This document shows, piece after piece, positions 53,083-56,440 of a DNA stretch of 56,440 bases. Position numbers and translations under genes: made by a program. Within the stretch, counting starts at the first letter, position 1, and each line of letters begins with the position of its first letter. The notes beneath the pieces were generated by a model. The model searched no databases. It saw nothing but the letters and a program-made list of their open reading frames with translations, and had not been told where the DNA came from. This DNA comes from Selenomonadaceae bacterium (lineage in GTDB: Bacteria; Bacillota; Negativicutes; Selenomonadales; Selenomonadaceae): NCBI GenBank assembly GCA_017554235.1, contig JAFZIV010000051.1, forward strand, positions 1 through 56,440, read 5' to 3'.

Positions 53083-53310
53083 AGGGTAATAATCCTTCGC
53101 CAATGTTATCCTGCGGTTTTGTATGCTTACAGCACTGTTCCTACCCCTCAAAACTGTTTAACCATAAGCCGTAGAGCGGCAGATTAGGATTTACGTCCGC
53201 CGGTACCTATATTTTCGCAAGTAACATAGTCAGTAAAGACTTAGGCTAGTCAGTAAGAGCTTGTTCTAGATTTCACACAAGCCCCCGCTTTTATGCGTGG
53301 GGTTACTGAC
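53083..53310 (-). ncRNA. Orphan omega-RNA-like sequence
   Basis: Aligns along its length with the omega-RNA at 1165-1378. The closing stem is GTCAGTAA/TTACTGAC here and GTCAAT/ATTGAC there; the next hairpin is GCTTGT/ACAAGC here and GGCTT/AAGCC there. The bases differ but pairing is kept. No nuclease gene is attached. Its guide, if used, would be the sequence just outside 53310. Confidence 0.65.
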
Positions 53311-53482
53311 ATTTCACGCCCAACCTTTCCGTATAGTGAGTAATGATATTTTCAAAAAAATTGACGCTTTAATATTATAGCACTTTTAAAAAATATTATA
53401 AAAATTAAATTTCCAATTATTGCCGAAAATTTCATAATTGGTTTTGCAAAAAATTATACCAACATTTGAATATTGTGTCCAA

Positions 53483-53534
53483 TAAAAAAATGCGCCGTTA
53501 GCCTCAAAATTACTGAAGAGGATTTTAACGACGC
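53483..53534 (-). terminator. Terminator after the ACP-SDR-KASIII-GNAT cluster
   Basis: On the minus strand GCGTCGTTA (53534-53526) pairs with TAACGGCGC (53500-53492), followed by seven T. The stretch 53311-53482 has no gene; a TATAAT for rel is at 53379-53374 (minus). Confidence 0.75.
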
Positions 53535-53553
53535 TTTGCAAGAAAAAAATTTT

Positions 53554-53769
53554 TTACTTTACAAATTCGTACAAATCTTTAATGTTTTTCGCTTGACCGA
53601 CATCTGCAGGATTGGGAGCTTTCCCTGTCTTTTTGAAAACGAAACTCTGAAACATCAACGCAACGAGAGAGTCCCACTCTTCCAAATTGTCAAGCTCGGT
53701 TTCCATTGTAACAGATTCTTCAACGTTCAAAATTTCTTCAATTTCTTCCAAAAACTCTTTTTCATTCAT
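53554..53769 (-). CDS. Acyl carrier protein-like
   Basis: 71 aa, acidic, four-helix ACP pattern. The 4'-phosphopantetheine attachment motif is EEWDSLVAL (Ser in DSL). AAGGAG precedes ATG 53769. It is the last gene of a four-gene cluster with SDR, KASIII and GNAT, and is probably a dedicated carrier for that pathway rather than the housekeeping AcpP. Confidence 0.85.
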   Translation of the reverse strand: MNEKEFLEEIEEILNVEESVTMETELDNLEEWDSLVALMFQSFVFKKTGKAPNPADVGQAKNIKDLYEFVK

Positions 53770-53789
53770 AATAAATTCTCCTTCAAAAT

Positions 53790-54527
53790 TTAAATGGCTA
53801 TCGTAGCACCGCCGTCAACTACGAAATGTTGTCCCGTAATTCGGCGCGCTTTATCGCTCATCAAAAATTCCGCCATATTTGCAACATCTTCAGTTTCGCC
53901 AAACCCAAGCAAATATGTACGCTTATGTTTTTCAAATTGTTCATTATCTCTTAGCAAATTATCCATCATTGGTGTATGGATAATTCCCGGATTTATGGTA
54001 TTAACTCTTGTATTCGGCGCGAGTTCATCAGCCATTGCGCGAGCAAAAACATTTATAGCAGCTTTTGAAGCAGCGTAAAAAGCTTCTCCTTTTGCCGATT
54101 TAAATGGTGCAATGCTCGATACCAAAATAACATCTTTTAGGTTTTTGGCATTAGTTTTTCTCTTAACCAAACTTCTTAAAATTTCTACTGCTGAAAGAAA
54201 ATTTATATTCATCATTTTTTGGACATCGTTCAATTTAACTAAATTCAAAGTTGTTACAAACCATATCCCCGCTGAATGAACAAAGCCGCCGACTTTCAAT
54301 TCATTGTTTTTAATAAACGCCGTCAAGTTGTCGTAAATATTTTCAACGTCAGCCAAATCATAATTCCAAAAAATGTGTTTGTCCGAATCGGTACACATTG
54401 CCCGCGTTTCTTCAAGACGTTCAACATTACGCCCGCCCAAAATCAGCGGATAAGTCTTTGAAAGCGTCACGGCAATATCCCGACCGATACCGCTTGACGC
54501 GCCCGTTATCAGCACATAATTTTCCAT
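53790..54527 (-). CDS. Short-chain dehydrogenase/reductase (FabG-like)
   Basis: 245 aa. The NAD(P) loop is GASSGIGRDIA; the catalytic Ser lies in VILVSSIAPF and Tyr/Lys in YAASKAA. NPGIIHTPMM and the C-terminal ITGQHFVVDGGATI are typical of FabG-type reductases. With ACP and KASIII adjacent, reduction of a 3-oxoacyl-ACP is likely. GAGGAG precedes ATG 54527. Confidence 0.9.
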   Translation of the reverse strand: MENYVLITGASSGIGRDIAVTLSKTYPLILGGRNVERLEETRAMCTDSDKHIFWNYDLADVENIYDNLTAFIKNNELKVGGFVHSAGIWFVTTLNLVKLNDVQKMMNINFLSAVEILRSLVKRKTNAKNLKDVILVSSIAPFKSAKGEAFYAASKAAINVFARAMADELAPNTRVNTINPGIIHTPMMDNLLRDNEQFEKHKRTYLLGFGETEDVANMAEFLMSDKARRITGQHFVVDGGATIAI

Positions 54528-54538
54528 TTAATGTCTCC

Positions 54539-55603
54539 TCAATATTCGGCAAATTCGCAGAAATTTAAAGGTCCGAGTTGCATAGTCATAGCACCGACAG
54601 TTAAGCCGGTACCAAATCCCGACAGACATACGCTGAAAGTTTTGTGCAAAATATCCGGCGTTAAATTCAAACAAATATTTGTTGGGATTGTTGCACTTTC
54701 AGCATTTCCAAATTTTGCAACCACATTGCTGGGAGTTTTTTCCGACGGGATTTTTAAAATTTCAGCAAGATTTTCAACCATAAATTTATTGGGTTGATGA
54801 AATAAAAACCAATCAATTTCTTCCTTAGTTTTGCCCGAATCTTTTAAGAGTCTTTCAATTACCGGCGGTACGTCTACCTGCGTAAATCTAAAAACTTCGC
54901 CACCGTTCATAACACGTTCTGACAAAAAAGAAGTCTCTATATAATCTAAAGTGGAGCATAATTCCATAAAACTTTTTGAAGGACACCTAATTACATTGCA
55001 TCTATTACCATCCATAAGAATTTCTGAAAAAATATGCGTGGAATTTTCATTAAAATCATTTTCTACTATACTGATAGCGACGGCATCTCCCCAAAGTAAG
55101 GTATCTCGGTTAGTGCTGTTTATGTTTTGTTTATCAGAAGTTCGCTCACCGATAGATTCGCCTACAAAGAGTAAAATTTTCTTATCAGTCATATGTTCCA
55201 AAAGTTGAAAAGCTTGAACAAGTCCGACAATGTAACCGGCGCAACCGTTATTCATATCAAGGCAATAAACGTCGGTTGGTAAATTTAAACGACCTTGAAT
55301 AACGTTTGTTGTCGGCGGCAAAAAATAATCTGGTGACTGTGTTATAAGAATTAATGCGCCGATTTCTTCTTTTTTGATGAGACTTTCAGATAAAAGTTTT
55401 TCTACTCCGAAAACTGCCAAATCCGAAAAGTTAGTGCCTTTTTTGGCAACGCGCCGCTTATCGAATCCCATAACTTCTTTTAAACGTTTCATCTGTTTGG
55501 GCGTTGACTGAAACTTATCCGCGTAATCGTCAAAGCTGACTTCATTTTTCGGAATAACAGTAAGAATACCGCTGATTTTTTTATTTTTAAAATTAAACTT
55601 CAT
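54539..55603 (-). CDS. 3-oxoacyl-ACP synthase III (FabH/KASIII family)
   Basis: 354 aa. The catalytic Cys is in MNNGCAGYIVGL, His in WFLFHQPNKFM and Asn in KFGNAESATIPTNI. ALILITQSPDYFLPPTT is the family start region. KASIII condenses an acyl-CoA with malonyl-ACP; enzymes of this kind in accessory clusters often make one special short acyl group. It begins 10 nt after the GNAT gene behind GAGGAG. Confidence 0.9.
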   Translation of the reverse strand: MKFNFKNKKISGILTVIPKNEVSFDDYADKFQSTPKQMKRLKEVMGFDKRRVAKKGTNFSDLAVFGVEKLLSESLIKKEEIGALILITQSPDYFLPPTTNVIQGRLNLPTDVYCLDMNNGCAGYIVGLVQAFQLLEHMTDKKILLFVGESIGERTSDKQNINSTNRDTLLWGDAVAISIVENDFNENSTHIFSEILMDGNRCNVIRCPSKSFMELCSTLDYIETSFLSERVMNGGEVFRFTQVDVPPVIERLLKDSGKTKEEIDWFLFHQPNKFMVENLAEILKIPSEKTPSNVVAKFGNAESATIPTNICLNLTPDILHKTFSVCLSGFGTGLTVGAMTMQLGPLNFCEFAEY

Positions 55604-55612
55604 TTAAGCTCC

Positions 55613-56311
55613 TCAATCATTGTGCATAACGAAAATATAATTTGTGGATTTAATTTGACAACCCAATTTAATTCTAATGTTTACGACTTCAGGATTGTTG
55701 CTTGATACAACGGCATAAGCTTTAGTTCGACCTGCCTTTATTGAAGAATCTATACAGGCATACTGAACAAACATTCCCATACCTGTTCCTAAAAATTTTG
55801 AATAAACTCCCGCGAGTGCATGTAAATAAAAGCCTACAGTTACACCTTGATAAAGTATTTTGTATGGCGTGTAACCTTGCTTTAACATATCTTTAGACCA
55901 ATTCACATAACGCTGAGCCGCCTGTTCTTTAGTAAAGTACGGGTCAAGGTAAACGCGATCCGTTTTGAAGATGCCTTTACGAATTTCACTGAACATAACC
56001 TCAATGTCATCATCATTCATCGGCGCATAAGACGACAACGCACAAAGATCTTTCAATGAATCTGGGAGTTTCCAATTACGTAAATCACATTGAAAAGTTA
56101 TCAGTGACTCGATATATTTTGCGCCTTGAGATTGAACGTAGGCTGAAATATCTGCGCGGTTATTGGGAACTTTCAAAACTACATATTGACGCTCGAAAAA
56201 TTTCTCTCGATTGCTTTCAATATCGGAAAGTTTATCTTCATTAGAAAATTCAATTTCATAGCACGTTACGCCGAGATTTCTTTTTTCCCAAGTCGCGTCA
56301 ATAATTTTCAT
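55613..56311 (-). CDS. GNAT-like acyltransferase (WecD/RffC-like)
   Basis: 232 aa from ATG 56311, 7 nt after AAGGAGG; ATG 56317 is too close. The N-terminal part (EFSNEDKLSDIESNREKFF) and the late GMFVQYACIDSSIKAGRTKAYAVVSSNNPEVVNIRIKLG segment resemble GNAT enzymes that acylate nucleotide amino-sugars. First gene of the cluster, so it may transfer the acyl group built by KASIII, SDR and ACP. Moderate confidence, as GNAT motifs are loose here. Confidence 0.65.
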   Translation of the reverse strand: MKIIDATWEKRNLGVTCYEIEFSNEDKLSDIESNREKFFERQYVVLKVPNNRADISAYVQSQGAKYIESLITFQCDLRNWKLPDSLKDLCALSSYAPMNDDDIEVMFSEIRKGIFKTDRVYLDPYFTKEQAAQRYVNWSKDMLKQGYTPYKILYQGVTVGFYLHALAGVYSKFLGTGMGMFVQYACIDSSIKAGRTKAYAVVSSNNPEVVNIRIKLGCQIKSTNYIFVMHND

Positions 56312-56342
56312 CGTCATACCTCCTTAAAATTTTGCACACAAA

Positions 56343-56397
56343 AAACCGCCAAATCAAAAACTAAGTGCAGTTGCACCTTGTTTTGAAATGACGGTTA
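56343..56397 (-). terminator. Terminator of a gene beyond the right edge
   Basis: On the minus strand AACCGTCATTTCAAAAC and GTTTTTGATTTGGCGGTT face each other around GTGCAACTGCAC, ending in TTTTTT. The long imperfect stem precedes the GNAT gene. Confidence 0.7.
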
Positions 56398-56419
56398 AAA
56401 CGTCTTCTATTTTATAATT

Positions 56420-56440
56420 TTCTAGAGAGGGTCTACCCCC
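56420..56440. repeat. Possible end of another IscB-type element at the window edge
   Basis: AGAGGGTCTACCCCC at the right edge has the same layout as GCGCGGTAGATACCCCC at the end of the 52964-53310 element: outer arm, short A/T spacer, C-run. Only half of the hairpin is inside the window. Confidence 0.3.

Larger units (their letters stand above)
52964..53310 (-). mobile_element. IscB-less element: omega-RNA-like region plus terminal hairpin (internal deletion derivative)
   Basis: The minus strand reads, from 53310: GTCAGTAACCCCACGC, an omega-RNA-like region closely matching 1165-1378 (for example TAATCCTTCGCCAATGTTAT on the plus strand in both), a 25-codon open frame where IscB would start, and a nested terminal palindrome: ACCGCGC/GCGCGGT outer arms around a CCCC/GGGG stem, 52964-53008. 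It keeps both ends but not the nuclease. Such derivatives could move only with help from another element. It sits between a likely rel promoter (TATAAT on the minus strand at 53379-53374) and the rel start. Confidence 0.75.

Noticed and set aside
53361..53366. TTGACG as a plus-strand promoter
   Set aside because: No -10 at proper distance (nearest TATTAT would need a spacer of about 27 nt) and no plus-strand gene follows.
53473..53793. Plus-strand open frame of 106 residues
   Set aside because: It is antisense to the ACP gene and its terminator; the minus strand has the DSL attachment motif.

Overview
The window looks like a chromosomal contig from an AT-rich, Gram-negative-type Firmicute of the class Negativicutes (Selenomonadales or a relative). 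Gene order and families are firmicute (IreB-RuvX-DUF1292-MltG-U32 peptidase, PhoH-YbeY-Era, ZapA next to PheST). The cell envelope is diderm: an SLH-domain porin of the OmpM type, LPS heptosyltransferases of family GT9, a heptose-7-phosphate-kinase-like protein, an autotransporter beta-barrel and meso-DAP dehydrogenase. TTG is a very common start codon, usually 6-10 nt after a strong GGAGG-type ribosome binding site. I moved many starts to such TTG, GTG or ATG codons when the longest open frame ran back into or past the ribosome binding site.

Layout. Bases 1-1378 (minus) hold a truncated IscB (OMEGA) nuclease with its upstream omega-RNA, inserted into a UbiA-type prenyltransferase gene. 1549-5092 (minus) is phoH-ybeY-fliB-era. 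cbiD (minus) and an intein-split dCMP deaminase (plus) diverge near 6.35 kb. rplM-rpsI (minus) and a hotdog thioesterase (plus) flank 9 kb. 10.1-11.6 kb is the major SLH porin, with its own strong promoter, long leader and terminator. 11.7-15.4 kb holds a UPF0210 protein, GNAT acetyltransferases, endonuclease III and a zinc ribbon. 15.6-23.7 kb (plus) holds dapB-asd, ireB-ruvX-DUF1292-mltG-U32, a RelBE-like pair whose toxin lacks a normal start, acylphosphatase, aroQ and an M24 peptidase.

23.8-30.5 kb (minus) holds htpG followed by a secreted TNT-domain (NADase-like) autotransporter and a heptosyltransferase, then prs, an intact YafQ/RelB-like toxin-antitoxin pair and a VanX-type dipeptidase. 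30.6-32.1 kb (plus) is an RfaE1-like kinase and def. 32.1-43.5 kb (minus) holds a TM2 protein, a Cys-less MsrA-like protein, zapA, pheST, a polysaccharide flippase, three tandem GT9 paralogues and an HD hydrolase. 43.7-46.7 kb (minus) holds nagA, a Pro-rich membrane protein and ddh. 47-50.7 kb (plus) is a cell-wall recycling group (polysaccharide deacetylase, murQ, mupG, NlpC/P60). Rel (minus) follows. Directly at its start codon sits a second, IscB-less element that keeps an omega-RNA-like region and a terminal hairpin. 53.5-56.3 kb (minus) is a four-gene ACP-SDR-KASIII-GNAT cluster.

Most notable are: a minimal type V autotransporter carrying a TNT domain; an HNH intein at the active site of dCMP deaminase; the IscB/omega-RNA pair, one full and one internally deleted, whose RNA stems differ by compensatory changes; a strongly over-represented octamer CCGCGCAG/CTGCGCGG; and a RelE toxin whose start appears to have mutated from ATG to ATA. 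No rRNA, tRNA or CRISPR array was seen.
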